Source: Acidobacteriota bacterium
GTDB taxonomy: Bacteria; Acidobacteriota; Thermoanaerobaculia; Thermoanaerobaculales; Sulfomarinibacteraceae
Direction of reading: 5' to 3'
NCBI GenBank assembly: GCA_022340665.1
Contig: JAJDNM010000072.1
Span: 1-64,000 of the forward strand
Length of the DNA: 64,000 bases
Both the position numbers and the translations under genes were made by a program. The notes under the pieces are model-generated. The model saw nothing but the letters and a program-made list of their open reading frames with translations. It made no database searches and was not told where the DNA came from. Within the stretch, counting starts at the first letter, position 1; every line of letters begins with the position of its first letter. This document shows, piece after piece, positions 17,652 through 27,009 of the stretch.

Positions 17652-17727
17652 CTCGTCGCCTTGATGCGAAAGACTCTCGGAATCGCTAACGGTATATGGA
17701 GATTTTATCGCTGTCGCGACGTCCTGG

Positions 17728-18378
17728 CTACCTGGTGCCGAAACCGCCCTTCAATGGGCCATCACCCGTGGGCCGCGAGAACAGGGTTCGAGTTTCGGAG
17801 GACTTCACGTTCGTAATCAAGGTGGTACCGTTTCCGCCTCGCACCATTTGCACCGGAACAGCTGAGCGGTATGAGCCGGTCAGCCGGTAAGGCCTGCCGG
17901 TGTAAAGGGACAGAATACGCGACACGTAATCGCGGGTTTCGTGATAGGGCGGAATGCCCCGATACTTCGACACCGCGCTCTCTCCCGCGTTGTACGCTGC
18001 CAAGGCGAGTTGGAGATTGCCCGAGTATCTATCCACCAGGCGAGAAAACTCCCTGACCCCACCGCGGACATTCAACTCCGGGTCGAACGGGTCGTCCACA
18101 TCGAGCCGTTCCGCGGTTTCCGGCATCAACTGCATGAGCCCCATGGCGCCGCGACGACTCACGGCGTTCGGGTCGTAACCCGACTCCACCCGAACGAGCG
18201 CATCGACGAGCTTCGGATCGACACCGTGCTCCCTGCTGACGCTTCGAACCAGCTGCTTCAGATCGGCGACGTTCATGGCGGTTCGCCCAGCGGGGATTGC
18301 CGACGACGACGCGTCAAAGCTGAACGCTGGCACAGCCAGGAACGTGCTCAGCACGAGGATCGAAACCAAACGAGCCAC
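17728..18378 (-). CDS. Lytic transglycosylase (SLT family)
   Basis: The 216-residue protein has a signal peptide (LVSILVLSTFLAVPAFS) and an SLT domain at about 40-160. The catalytic glutamate lies in VRVESGYDPNAVS, followed by GAMGLMQLMP and AYNAG, the three family motifs. It cleaves the glycan strands of peptidoglycan in the periplasm. The GTG start avoids overlap with the divergent UGPase gene. No clear ribosome site is visible, and CATAAT just upstream could serve a near-leaderless transcript. Confidence 0.88.
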   Translation of the reverse strand: MARLVSILVLSTFLAVPAFSFDASSSAIPAGRTAMNVADLKQLVRSVSREHGVDPKLVDALVRVESGYDPNAVSRRGAMGLMQLMPETAERLDVDDPFDPELNVRGGVREFSRLVDRYSGNLQLALAAYNAGESAVSKYRGIPPYHETRDYVSRILSLYTGRPYRLTGSYRSAVPVQMVRGGNGTTLITNVKSSETRTLFSRPTGDGPLKGGFGTR

Positions 18379-18419
18379 GGTAATATTATGACAGACAACG
18401 GCGTTTAAAGGGGTGTTGT

Positions 18420-19829
18420 TTGCCTTCCGAAGAATCAAAACCACATTCGATTCAACAGTTTGTCGATCTCATGCGCCGAGCGAATGCACCCGAGTCTGCA
18501 GTCAGGTCCTTCCGCTTCCACTACCAACGTCTTCTCGACGGCGATAGGGGACTCCTCGCGGAGGACTCCATCCGATCAACCCCTGCGCTGCGAGACTCAG
18601 AAGATTTCGATGCCTACGAAGAATCGGGGCGCACCTCGATTCCCGAGGTCGTCATCGTCAAGCTCAACGGCGGACTCGGGACTTCGATGGGCCTCGATCG
18701 AGCCAAATCGTTGCTCCCGGTGCGCGACGACCTGAGCTTTCTCGATCTCATCGCCCGCCAAGTCCTGTCGCTTCGCGAGGAGACCGAGTCGGAGATCCCC
18801 CTTCTGATGATGAACAGCTTTAGAACCGCAAGAGACACCGACGCGGCACTCGCCAAATACCCTGACCTCGTGCTCGAGGGCATGCCGCTCGGATTCGTCC
18901 AGAATATGGTTCCGAAGGTCCTCGAGGACGGGTTGACCCCTGCGGTCCACGACACGCGGCCGCAACTGGGCTGGTGCCCTCCCGGTCACGGTGATTTCTT
19001 CACCGCGATCAAGGGCTCTGGAATGCTCGATCTACTCCTGGAACGCGGGGTCCGCTACGCGTTCATCTCGAACGCCGACAACCTTGGTGCAGTGATCAGC
19101 CCGTCACTTCTCGGATACATGGTGACGGAGGGAATCGACTTCGTGCTCGAGGCCGCCGACCGTACACCGGCAGACCGCAAGGGAGGACATCTCTGTTCCT
19201 TGCCCGACGGCCGCCTGGCACTGAGAGAATCGGCCCAGTGCCCGCCCGGCGACGCAGATTCTTTTCAGGATGTCCAGCGGCATCGGTACTTCAACACCAA
19301 CAACCTCTGGATTCACCTGCCGACGCTCCAACAACTGCTCGAAGAACACCGAGGTGTCCTGCCACTGCCGACTGTCGTCAACCGCAAGAACCTCGACCCG
19401 CGAGACCCTTCGTCGCCTCACGTCTTCCAGCTCGAGACCGTGATGGGAACCGCGATCTCGCTGTTCCCACGCGCCACGGCTGTGCGCGTCGGCCGGCACC
19501 GGTTTTCGCCAGTCAAAAACACCAACGACCTGCTCGGGGTGCGTTCAGATGCCTACGGACTCTCGTCCGATGGACGAATCGTTCTTGCTACGGGGCGGAT
19601 TGCGCCACCGGTCATTCGACTCGACGAGAGATATTTCAAAATGATTGACGCTTTTGACGAGCGGTTTCCGTTCGGTCCTCCGTCCCTCCTTCGTTGCCAC
19701 AGCTTTTCGGTCGAGGGCGATGTCACGTTTGGCGCCGGAGTGTCGGTGGAAGGCGACGCGGCCGTTCGTGCCACGACCCGCACATCAGTGCCCGACGGCA
19801 CTCTCATCCGAGACACGGTTGTCCTGTGA
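18420..19829 (+). CDS. UTP-glucose-1-phosphate uridylyltransferase, eukaryotic UDPGP type
   Basis: The 469-residue enzyme makes UDP-glucose from UTP and glucose-1-phosphate. It belongs to the UDPGP family found in eukaryotes, not the bacterial GalU family, as shown by KLNGGLGTSMG near residues 81-91, then KSLLPVRD, and by NADNLGA and FNTNNLWI further on. The C-terminus carries the short left-handed beta-helix part (FGAGVSVEGDAAV). The start is TTG with GGGGTG seven bases upstream; an ATG 17 codons later is possible. Its product feeds surface polysaccharide or glycogen synthesis; glgC lies in the same window. Confidence 0.88.
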   Translation: MPSEESKPHSIQQFVDLMRRANAPESAVRSFRFHYQRLLDGDRGLLAEDSIRSTPALRDSEDFDAYEESGRTSIPEVVIVKLNGGLGTSMGLDRAKSLLPVRDDLSFLDLIARQVLSLREETESEIPLLMMNSFRTARDTDAALAKYPDLVLEGMPLGFVQNMVPKVLEDGLTPAVHDTRPQLGWCPPGHGDFFTAIKGSGMLDLLLERGVRYAFISNADNLGAVISPSLLGYMVTEGIDFVLEAADRTPADRKGGHLCSLPDGRLALRESAQCPPGDADSFQDVQRHRYFNTNNLWIHLPTLQQLLEEHRGVLPLPTVVNRKNLDPRDPSSPHVFQLETVMGTAISLFPRATAVRVGRHRFSPVKNTNDLLGVRSDAYGLSSDGRIVLATGRIAPPVIRLDERYFKMIDAFDERFPFGPPSLLRCHSFSVEGDVTFGAGVSVEGDAAVRATTRTSVPDGTLIRDTVVL

Positions 19830-19877
19830 CGAATTCAAAAGCCGGCTCAATTAGCGGTAAAGAGGGAGAACTCCAGA

Positions 19878-21485
19878 ATGGCTGAAACCGATCCGTCGCG
19901 AGAGACCAGGACTATGGCCCAGATCATTGGCGACGCGTTCGTCGAGCTCCAATCGACTCTCGTTTCGTTCGTCAAGGCACCAAAGGCTCTCTGGGGAATC
20001 AACATCCCGTACGTCATCGAAGGCCTCGTCTATTTCGGGATTCTGACGATTCTCGGAAAGTACTGTTCGGAGAACGTCGGGTTGAGCGACCTGCACGCAG
20101 GCTGGGTGTACTCGGTGGTCACCGCCGGCATCACCTTCGCGATGATGTTTCTTGGCGGAGTGTGCGACAAGATCGGCGTGCCAAAGGCGCTCGCGATTGC
20201 CTTCACGGCCTTCGTCGTCGCGCGTGGACTGATTGCGCTCTCGGGCACATTGCCCCTCGGTCAGGGTCTCGGGTCGCCGATGTTCCTGGTCATGGCTCTC
20301 GGTCTCTTCCTGTCGATTCTCGCGTACGGCCTCTATCAACCGGCCGCGTATGCCGGGGTGAAGCGATACACGAATCCGAAGACCGCTGCAATGGGCTACG
20401 CCGTCGTCTACGCCTTGATGAACCTGGGCGCGTTCCTGTCGGGTTTCATTTCGCCCATGGTTCGCCACCGTTTTGTGGAGGTGTTTCCTCCGAACGGTCT
20501 GACCGCCGTGTTCTGGGCCTACACAGCGTTGTGCGCGATCGCACTGGCGATCACCCTGCTGATTCTGACCAGGGCAACGGACGCCGCAGCGGTCGAACGA
20601 GTTGCACGCGAAACGGCCGAGCTCACCGACGCCGGGAAGGTCACCGAAGAAAATGAAAGGGATTCCACTGACTCTTCCGGAAACACCAAACCCTCCAACT
20701 TGTTGCTTGTCATGCTCGGGTCCGCAACGGCGATCTCGATCGCTGTTGCCGTCGCGGCCACAACTGGCCGCCTCGCGGTGGCGCCGTGGATCACCTACGT
20801 CTTGGCCGCCGCCTTGCTGCTCCTGGTGGTCGGCGAATACCTCAGAGTTCGACCGGACCACCCCTTCCGCGACGGCAGATTCAGCTTTCTGATCTTCATC
20901 CTGATTCCCGTGCAAACGCTGTTCGCGCACGTTTGGCTGACCATCCCCTACTATCTCGACCGGGCGTTTCGCGGATCGGTAGTTAGTGATTACTTCGAGT
21001 TCTTCTCCAATATCAGTCCGGTTCTGATCTTCATCCTCGCGCCGCTGGTCGCCGGTCTGACCGCACGGGTCAACGCCTACACGATCATGATCGTTGGCAC
21101 CCTGGTCATGGCCTTGCCGACATTTCTGCTCGTGCTCGGCCCGCACCTCGTGTCATTTCTGGCCTTCGTCCTTTTCATGTCTATCGGCGAGGCAATGTGG
21201 TCACCACGCTTTCTCCAGTGGATCGCTGAAGTCGCGCCACCCGGCCAGACCGGGCTCTACATGGGCATCGGACAATTCCCTTGGTTTCTCACGAAGTTCG
21301 TGACCGGCCTCTACTCGGGTTACTTCGTGGCGAAGTACATCCCGAATCCCGAGACCGGACTGCCGATTCACAGTGAAATCATGTGGTTTATCTACGGAAT
21401 CATTGCCATGATCTCACCGGTGGCTCTCATCCTCGCTCGAAAATGGATGATGGCGGGAATGAAGGAGAGGCACGAGAGTTCGTAG
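19878..21485 (+). CDS. MFS transporter
   Basis: The 535-residue inner-membrane protein has about 12 hydrophobic segments. The loop after segment 2 contains GGVCDKIGVPKAL, a variant of the MFS signature GxxxDxxGxR. A hydrophilic loop at about 236-275 divides the two halves. The overall plan resembles POT/PTR-like carriers, but the ExxERFxYY motif of peptide carriers is not present. The substrate is unknown. It follows the UGPase gene by 48 bases and may share its transcript. Confidence 0.75.
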   Translation: MAETDPSRETRTMAQIIGDAFVELQSTLVSFVKAPKALWGINIPYVIEGLVYFGILTILGKYCSENVGLSDLHAGWVYSVVTAGITFAMMFLGGVCDKIGVPKALAIAFTAFVVARGLIALSGTLPLGQGLGSPMFLVMALGLFLSILAYGLYQPAAYAGVKRYTNPKTAAMGYAVVYALMNLGAFLSGFISPMVRHRFVEVFPPNGLTAVFWAYTALCAIALAITLLILTRATDAAAVERVARETAELTDAGKVTEENERDSTDSSGNTKPSNLLLVMLGSATAISIAVAVAATTGRLAVAPWITYVLAAALLLLVVGEYLRVRPDHPFRDGRFSFLIFILIPVQTLFAHVWLTIPYYLDRAFRGSVVSDYFEFFSNISPVLIFILAPLVAGLTARVNAYTIMIVGTLVMALPTFLLVLGPHLVSFLAFVLFMSIGEAMWSPRFLQWIAEVAPPGQTGLYMGIGQFPWFLTKFVTGLYSGYFVAKYIPNPETGLPIHSEIMWFIYGIIAMISPVALILARKWMMAGMKERHESS

Positions 21486-21497
21486 TGAGAAGCCTTC

Positions 21498-21568
21498 AGC
21501 TGTCAGCTCCCCTAATTACCAAGCGGTGTAACTCACACCAGATGACTGTCACTTGGCAGCTGACAGCT
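21498..21568. repeat. Inverted repeat with AGCTGTC units, copy 3 of the intergenic family
   Basis: AGCTGTCAGCT (21498-21508) and its exact reverse complement (21558-21568) lie 49 bases apart, 13 bases behind the MFS stop codon. The AGCTGTC unit is again a heptamer. Confidence 0.55.
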
Positions 21569-21579
21569 CGCCTGGGGTG

Positions 21580-21608
21580 TTGACACAGTCAGCCGTCGTT
21601 GCTAGATT
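21580..21608 (+). promoter_or_regulatory. Promoter of tRNA-Gly
   Basis: TTGACA (21580-21585) and TAGATT (21603-21608) are 17 bases apart, 24 bases in front of the tRNA. Confidence 0.75.
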
Positions 21609-21632
21609 GACGCTCCCTTCGCTGGGATTCGA

Positions 21633-21710
<78 letters not shown>

Positions 21711-21726
21711 TTCGGAAGACAAACAG

Positions 21727-21746
21727 CCGGCCTTCGGCCGGTTTTT
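21727..21746 (+). terminator. Terminator of tRNA-Gly
   Basis: CCGGCC and GGCCGG form a 6-bp stem with loop TTC and are followed by five T residues. Confidence 0.85.
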
Positions 21747-21799
21747 CATTTTCCTTGTTTTGGAGGAAAAGGTCGGAATGGTCTGCCAACAACGCGTTC

Positions 21800-21828
21800 T
21801 TGACCCTTACAGACATGTGCCCTAGAAT
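21800..21828 (+). promoter_or_regulatory. Promoter of tRNA-Cys
   Basis: TTGACC (21800-21805) and TAGAAT (21823-21828) are 17 bases apart, and the tRNA begins 11 bases after the -10 element. The -10 is identical to that of the thioredoxin promoter. Confidence 0.75.
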
Positions 21829-21838
21829 CATCGTTCCA

Positions 21839-21913
21839 GGCGACGTGGCCAAGTGGTAAGGCAGGGGCCTGCAAAGCCCTCATTCCCCGGTTCGAATCCG
21901 GGCGTCGCCTCCA
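21839..21913 (+). tRNA. tRNA-Cys (anticodon GCA), CCA encoded
   Basis: GGCGACG and CGTCGCC form the acceptor stem. The anticodon GCA lies at 21871-21873 in loop CTGCAAA, closed by GGGGC/GCCCT with one wobble. The T-arm CCGG-TTCGAAT-CCGG is canonical and CCA is encoded at 21911-21913. Confidence 0.96.
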
Positions 21914-21932
21914 ATCCCCCCAATCACCCGAT

Positions 21933-22118
21933 GCTCTACGGCTCTGCGGCTCTGTGGCTCTGTGGCTCTGTGGCTCTGTGGCTCTGTGGCTCTACGGGAG
22001 GAATCGGGTCTGACGAGAGATTTGTCAAGCGATGTGCCGTTCGGCCGTCGCGCCGTATGGCCGATGGGCTCGGGTGGTTGGGCGGTATATTCGAAATTCG
22101 AACATCGAAATTCGAACT
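21933..22118. repeat. Intergenic repeat element, copy 4 (octamer array plus heptamer block)
   Basis: The left part (21933-21996) holds about seven copies of the octamer TGGCTCTG, the first two degenerate. The right part has a G-rich core (GGGCTCGGGTGGTTGGGCGG near 22068) and then ATTCGAA heptamers (22089-22118), ending 15 bases from the stop of the S1-domain gene. Confidence 0.6.
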
Positions 22119-22132
22119 TTGATCTCCCCAAC

Positions 22133-23695
22133 CTACTTCTTCTCGGCCACCTTCTTCGACGAGATCTTTTTCTTCGCAGGGGTCTTCTTTTTCGTCGCGG
22201 CTTGCTTCGAAGGGGTCTTCTTCGCTGCGGTTTTCTTTGCAGCGGTCTTCTTCGCGGCTGCCTTCTTTTCAGGCGCCGCAGACGCTTTCTCGTCTTTGCT
22301 CAACGCCGCAGCAAGCTGGGCACCAAAACCCGTCATTGCGGGTTCAGCGCTTTCGCCAGAATCCATGTGCCTCAGGTACTCCTGCCGCTCCTTCTCGCGA
22401 GCGAGTGCTCTGACGGAAAGGCTGATCCTGCGTCGGTTCGGATCGAGTGCCATCAGCTTGAGCGAGATCTTCTCCCCCGGCGAGAAAGCTGTACGTGGGT
22501 CGGCATCCTTCTCCAGACCAAGCTCCGAGATCGGGATCAATCCGCTGAGGCCCGGCTCGAGCTCTACGAAGACCCCGAAGTCGGCTCCGTTTTCGACCGT
22601 TCCCTCGACCGTCTGGCCTTCCTGGTACCGCATTTCGATCCGATCCCACGGATCCCGGTCCGGCATCTGGCGCAGCGTCAGCCCGATGCGCTGATTGTCG
22701 ACATCTACGTCTCGCACCCAGCCTCGGACCGGCTCCCCGACCTCGAGCTCGGGCGCATTCAGCTCGAGCCCGGGCGGCAGCTGGCTCACGTGCAGCAACC
22801 CGTCCATACCCGGCTCAAGCTGGACGAATACACCAAAATCGGTCTTGCGGACGATCGTTCCTTCGAACCGTCCGCGCGCCTGAAATCGCTCCTCCACCGA
22901 CGCCCACGGGTTGTCGGTCAGCGCTTTCATGCTGAGAGAAATGCGGTCTTTGTCGCGATCGAGCTCGAGGATCTTGACCCGGACGTTCTGACCAACCTCC
23001 AGCTCTTCTCGGGGATGGTTGATCCGGTGATGGGCGATCTCGGTCACGTGGACCAAACCATCGACACCACCGAGGTCAATGAACGCGCCGAAATCGGTCA
23101 GTGACCTCACGCGGCCATCGACCTCCGCTCCCGCCTCGAGGTTCGCCCAGGCCTCCTCCTTGCGACGGTCCTTCTCCTCGCGAAGGTGTGCCGCCCGCGA
23201 AACAACCAGGCGTTGGCCGTCAGGCTTGTACTCGAGCACCTTGAAAGTGTACGTCTCGCCCAAATGTTGATCGACGTCGTCGGTTCGCACGTCTGAAATA
23301 TGAGAGATCGGACAGAAACCGCGCACTCCGGAAACAACGACGTCGAAGCCGCCCTTGCGCCGGCCGACAACCTTACCCTCGACCGACTCACCTGACGCCA
23401 CCGCCTCGTTGAGTTTTTCCTTGAGCTGGGCCTCGAGCGCGAGCCTGCGTGATACGCGAATTTCTTCGCCCGACGAAACCACGACCACCTCGACCGGATC
23501 TCCGGTCCCCAGATCGTCGATTTCCTCGCGGTCGAGGACGGCCTCAGACTTTCCGGAAACATCCACCAGCGCGACGTCGCCCTTGATCGCGACAATCACT
23601 CCTTCGATGACATCACCGACTTTGAGGGCTTCGGCTTCGAAGCTTTCTCGCAGTGCTTGCTCGAACTCGTTGTAGCTGCTGGAATCGTCGCTCAT
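22133..23695 (-). CDS. rpsA: S1-domain RNA-binding protein (ribosomal protein S1-like) with lysine/alanine-rich tail
   Basis: The 520-residue protein has five S1 (OB-fold) repeats at about residues 25-80, 104-165, 189-258, 272-341 and 358-428; the last three contain the DFGAF/DFGVF strand. Ribosomal S1 normally has four to six such repeats and helps mRNA bind the 30S subunit. The last 50 residues are an AAAKK/KTPAKK tail like histone H1, which is not part of ordinary S1. The ATG start follows thirteen codons of another possible reading; only the given one opens with the acidic S1-like leader. It could also be a paralogous RNA-binding protein rather than the ribosomal copy. Confidence 0.82.
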   Translation of the reverse strand: MSDDSSSYNEFEQALRESFEAEALKVGDVIEGVIVAIKGDVALVDVSGKSEAVLDREEIDDLGTGDPVEVVVVSSGEEIRVSRRLALEAQLKEKLNEAVASGESVEGKVVGRRKGGFDVVVSGVRGFCPISHISDVRTDDVDQHLGETYTFKVLEYKPDGQRLVVSRAAHLREEKDRRKEEAWANLEAGAEVDGRVRSLTDFGAFIDLGGVDGLVHVTEIAHHRINHPREELEVGQNVRVKILELDRDKDRISLSMKALTDNPWASVEERFQARGRFEGTIVRKTDFGVFVQLEPGMDGLLHVSQLPPGLELNAPELEVGEPVRGWVRDVDVDNQRIGLTLRQMPDRDPWDRIEMRYQEGQTVEGTVENGADFGVFVELEPGLSGLIPISELGLEKDADPRTAFSPGEKISLKLMALDPNRRRISLSVRALAREKERQEYLRHMDSGESAEPAMTGFGAQLAAALSKDEKASAAPEKKAAAKKTAAKKTAAKKTPSKQAATKKKTPAKKKISSKKVAEKK

Positions 23696-23761
23696 GGCAG
23701 GCCTCGCACGAAGACTTTCCGCGCAAAAGTACACGGGAGGCGGAAATATAGCACATACGGT

Positions 23762-23936
23762 GAATTGAATTAGGAATTAGAAATGAGGAATCATGAATGC
23801 TGCCCACCCTAGCCCGCATTTCTTGTTTGGAATTTCGGATTTCGGATTTCGGATTCCTCGTCCGGCCCCCCGGGAGGATGAGAGGGCGGGTGGAAATTCA
23901 AAATGCCGAATTCCTAATTCCTATTTCCTAATTTGC
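23762..23936. repeat. Intergenic repeat element, copy 5 (two joined units)
   Basis: The order is GAATTAG-like heptamers, a CCCACCCTAGCCC core, a central ATTTCGG heptamer array, a second core (GGCCCCCCGGGAGG, GGGCGGGTGG) and AATTCCT heptamers. The right end touches the stop codon of pyrC. Confidence 0.65.
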
Positions 23937-23937
23937 G

Positions 23938-25227
23938 CTAGCTGGCTTGCCAGACGACCTCTCCACCAACGATCGTCGCCACCGGCCACCCCTTGAGCCG
24001 CATTCCCGCAAACGGAGTGTTGTGTGCCCGCGACCTGAAGTTCCCAGGATCGACGGTACGGACCGCGCGGAGATCGAGCACAGTCAGATCGGCGGGCGCG
24101 CCCTCGCGCAGGCTCCCACCTGGCAGACCGAATATCTCGGCCGGGCGGGTCGACATCAAGCGCACCAGTTGCGTGAGACCGATGACCCGACCATGCACGA
24201 GTCGGTCGAGGGCCAGCGGAACCGCCGTCTCAAGCCCGACGATTCCAAATGGAGCGTCGGCAAAATCGAGCTCCTTCTCGTCGGCATGATGTGGCTCGTG
24301 GTCGGACACAATCGCATCCACGGTTCCGTCGTAGATGGCCTGCAGAATTGCCTCCACCTCGGTTGCACTTCTCAGCGGCGGGTTGGTCTTCCAGTTCGGA
24401 TTGTAGTCCGCACCGGCCACGTCCTCGTCGGTCAGAACGAACTGATGTGCCGCCACCTCGCTGGTCACCGCGAGCTTTCGCTGTTTGGCCGTGCGCACGA
24501 GGTCGAGCGCGGTTGGCGTCGAGAGGTGACAGAGGTGAAGCCTGCCACCGGTGAGGTCGGCGAGGAGAACGTCTCGCGCCACCATCACTTCTTCAGCAGA
24601 GGTCGGCATTCCGCGCAAGCCTATCCGGGTCGAAACCGCCCCCTCGTGCATCGAGCCACCGTCCGACAGGTCCAGGTCCTCACTGTGGACAGCAACCGGC
24701 ACATCGAAGCTCCGCGCGTATTCGAGGGCGCGGCGGAAGAGTTGGGCGTTCGCCACCGGCCTCCGGTCATCCGAGACGGCCACCGCCCCGGCTCTCACCA
24801 TCTCCCCGATCTCGGCCATTTCCACACCGTTCAGGCCAACAGACAGCGCGCCAACCGGATAGATCCGCGCGAGGCCCACCTGCTGGGCCCGTTTGCTGAT
24901 GAACTCGGTGACTGAGGGATCATCGTTGACCGGGTCGGTGTCTGCCATGCAGCAGACGGCCGTGAAACCGCCCGCCACGGCGGCGCTACTGCCGCTGGCG
25001 ATCGTTTCCTTGTGCTCGAACCCCGGTTCTCGCAGATGTGCATGGAGATCGATGAACCCAGGGGCCACGACCATCCCGGCGGCATCGAACACCTTGGTCT
25101 GGGCCGGTTGGTCGAGCCGCTCTCCGGCAGCGGCCACCACGCCGCCCTCGAGCAGGAGGTCCATACCCTGATCGAGGCCCTGCGAGGGATCGACAACCCG
25201 CCCGTTACGAATCAGAAGCCGCTTCAC
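23938..25227 (-). CDS. pyrC: Dihydroorotase
   Basis: The 429-residue enzyme closes carbamoyl-aspartate to dihydroorotate in pyrimidine synthesis. The amidohydrolase zinc site is seen as HAHLREPG at 62-69, with HSEDLDL and CHLST further on, and the catalytic region SDHEPHH near 300. This places it in the long class I (PyrC/allantoinase-like) group. The GTG start has GGGAGG six bases upstream and overlaps pyrB by 23 bases. It is the third gene of pyrR-pyrB-pyrC. Confidence 0.93.
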   Translation of the reverse strand: MKRLLIRNGRVVDPSQGLDQGMDLLLEGGVVAAAGERLDQPAQTKVFDAAGMVVAPGFIDLHAHLREPGFEHKETIASGSSAAVAGGFTAVCCMADTDPVNDDPSVTEFISKRAQQVGLARIYPVGALSVGLNGVEMAEIGEMVRAGAVAVSDDRRPVANAQLFRRALEYARSFDVPVAVHSEDLDLSDGGSMHEGAVSTRIGLRGMPTSAEEVMVARDVLLADLTGGRLHLCHLSTPTALDLVRTAKQRKLAVTSEVAAHQFVLTDEDVAGADYNPNWKTNPPLRSATEVEAILQAIYDGTVDAIVSDHEPHHADEKELDFADAPFGIVGLETAVPLALDRLVHGRVIGLTQLVRLMSTRPAEIFGLPGGSLREGAPADLTVLDLRAVRTVDPGNFRSRAHNTPFAGMRLKGWPVATIVGGEVVWQAS

Positions 25228-26167
25228 TGCGTCCTCCCGCAAGCAGGTACAGAATGGCCATGCGAATCGCCACGCCGTTGGTCACCTGATCGAGGATCAG
25301 CGACTGGGCGCCGTCGGCGACCAGCGAGTCGATCTCGACTCCCCGATTCATCGGTCCAGGATGCATGACGACCGCGTGATCAGCCGCGAGTTTCAATCGG
25401 TCCGGGGTGAGCGCGAAGAAATCGAAGTACTCCCGCATCGATGGGAAATTGACCTTTTTTTGGCGCTCCAGCTGGATCCGCAGCATCATCACCACGTCCG
25501 CATCCTCGAGTGCCGGTTCGATCCGCACGAACGGTTTGACTCCGAGTTCCTCAACGTCCAGTGGGAGCAGGGACGCGGGAGCGACGAAGCGGACCTCGGC
25601 CCCCATCTTGTCGAGCAGGAAGGCGTTGGAACGGGCAACGCGAGAGTGACGGATATCGCCTGCAATCACGACCTTGAGACCGCCGAGCCGGCCAAAATGC
25701 TGGCGCATCGTGAAGGCATCGAGCAGAGCCTGGGTCGGATGTTCGTTGATTCCGTCTCCCGCGTTGATGATCGACGCGGGAACGACCTTCGACAACCGGT
25801 GCGGTGCACCCGAGTGCGGATGACGGATGACGATGAAGTCCGGCGACATCGCCATCAGGTTGCGCGCGGTGTCGAAAAGCGTCTCGCCCTTGCTGACCGA
25901 CGAGCTCGAAGCGGAAAAGTTGAGCGTGTCGGCGGACAAACGCTTTTCGGCGACCTCGAAGGAGAACCGCGTGCGCGTCGAAGGCTCCATGAAGAGATTG
26001 ACGACCGTCGATCCGCGAAGGGTCGGTACTTTCTTGATTGGCCGCTTGGCGACATCCAGTAACTCTTCCGCTGTCTCGAGAATGAGTTGGATCTCGCCGG
26101 GTTCGAGCTGACTGATCCCTACGACATCCTTGCGGGCCAGGGCAGTGGCCGCCTCAGTTGTCATCAT
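25205..26167 (-). CDS. pyrB: Aspartate carbamoyltransferase catalytic subunit
   Basis: The 320-residue enzyme condenses carbamoyl phosphate and aspartate. The carbamoyl phosphate loop STRTR is at 63-67 and HPTQALLD at 143-150; the ending segment [11 protein letters not shown] is also diagnostic. No pyrI regulatory gene is adjacent. The start (ATGATG) has GAGAGG upstream and overlaps the end of pyrR by 14 bases, so the genes are coupled. Confidence 0.95.
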   Translation of the reverse strand: MMTTEAATALARKDVVGISQLEPGEIQLILETAEELLDVAKRPIKKVPTLRGSTVVNLFMEPSTRTRFSFEVAEKRLSADTLNFSASSSSVSKGETLFDTARNLMAMSPDFIVIRHPHSGAPHRLSKVVPASIINAGDGINEHPTQALLDAFTMRQHFGRLGGLKVVIAGDIRHSRVARSNAFLLDKMGAEVRFVAPASLLPLDVEELGVKPFVRIEPALEDADVVMMLRIQLERQKKVNFPSMREYFDFFALTPDRLKLAADHAVVMHPGPMNRGVEIDSLVADGAQSLILDQVTNGVAIRMAILYLLAGGRSEAASDS

Positions 26168-26729
26168 CGACCTCTCTCCCGATCCACACCCCATCCTCGC
26201 CATCGACCTCTACGAATCGCACCTGCACGTCCTCGTCGCGGGTCGTGTCGAGAACCTTGCCGACGACGTCGGCCGCGATCGGCAGCTCGCGATGTCCCCT
26301 GTCGATCAGCACCGCGAGGCGCACCGCAAGAGGCCGCCCGTAGTCGACCAGCGTGTCGAGCGCGGCCCGGATGGTGCGTCCGGTGAACAGGACGTCATCC
26401 ACCAGATAGATGACACGGTCGTCGAGCGAGTCCGGCAGAACCGTTTTCTTGAGAACCGGCTGTTGATGGGCCGGCCGCCAGGGTCCGACATCATCGCGAT
26501 ACAGGGTGATGTCGAGCCGACCGACCGGGATCTCATATCCGGTCACCTCGGAAAGAGCCTTTGCGAGGCGATCCGCCAGCGGCACCCCGCGGGTGTGAAT
26601 GCCGACCAGCATCACCGAGTCCCCGTCGCGCTCGCGGATCTCGGCCGCCATCCGCGCCACAGTGCGTGCCATCCCCGCCTCGTCCAAGATCTCCTGGAGC
26701 ATCGTCAGGCCGGGATTCGAGCCTTTCAT
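26154..26729 (-). CDS. pyrR: Bifunctional pyr operon regulator / uracil phosphoribosyltransferase
   Basis: The 191-residue protein has the PRPP-binding motif [10 protein letters not shown] at 110-119 and the PyrR-specific [11 protein letters not shown]. PyrR proteins bind pyr mRNA leaders in response to UMP and attenuate transcription, and may also make UMP from uracil. The ATG chosen follows GGGGGTGAG; reading frame continues 60 codons upstream through a terminator hairpin, but that part is repeat-derived. It heads pyrR-pyrB-pyrC. Confidence 0.93.
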   Translation of the reverse strand: MKGSNPGLTMLQEILDEAGMARTVARMAAEIRERDGDSVMLVGIHTRGVPLADRLAKALSEVTGYEIPVGRLDITLYRDDVGPWRPAHQQPVLKKTVLPDSLDDRVIYLVDDVLFTGRTIRAALDTLVDYGRPLAVRLAVLIDRGHRELPIAADVVGKVLDTTRDEDVQVRFVEVDGEDGVWIGREVDDDN

Positions 26730-26745
26730 CTCACCCCCAACTGCC

Positions 26746-26772
26746 AAAAAAAATGCTCCCCGATCGGGAAGC
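26746..26772 (-). promoter_or_regulatory. Attenuator-like intrinsic terminator in the pyr leader
   Basis: On the minus strand, GCTTCCC and GGGGAGC form a 7-bp stem (one G-U pair) with loop GATC, then A and eight T residues. It ends 16 bases before the pyrR ATG, and no gene lies upstream on this strand that it could terminate. It therefore fits the attenuator of a PyrR-controlled leader. I could not find an obvious antiterminator or a full PyrR-binding loop. Confidence 0.7.
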
Positions 26773-26829
26773 TTGAGGTCGGAATCCTGTGCTTTCGATT
26801 TCGCATCGGCCAGATGGTAGCACACACGA

Positions 26830-26987
26830 GAATTCGGAATGAGGAATGGGGAATGAGGAATTCCCACCCACCCTCCCGAGCATTTCGAATTTCGAATTTC
26901 CCACCCCACCCGCCCGGGATCGGTACGGTCTGGCCCTCTCGTGCCGAGATCCCAACTCCTAATTCCTAATTCCTAATTCCTAATTCA
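26830..26987. repeat. Intergenic repeat element, copy 6
   Basis: GAATGAG-type heptamers are followed by core CCCACCCACCCTCCC, then ATTTCGA heptamers, a second core CCCACCCCACCCGCCC with a palindromic GGGATC...GATCCC part, and finally four AATTCCT heptamers (26955-26987). It fills the divergent spacer between pyrR and the EamA gene. Confidence 0.65.
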
Positions 26988-27009
26988 GCGAACTGTATGA
27001 TATCCGCCG

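Noticed and set aside
19851-21146. Long open frame (431 codons) on the minus strand opposite the MFS gene
   Set aside because: The product is low-complexity H/D/R/E-rich sequence typical of the reverse frame of a hydrophobic gene.
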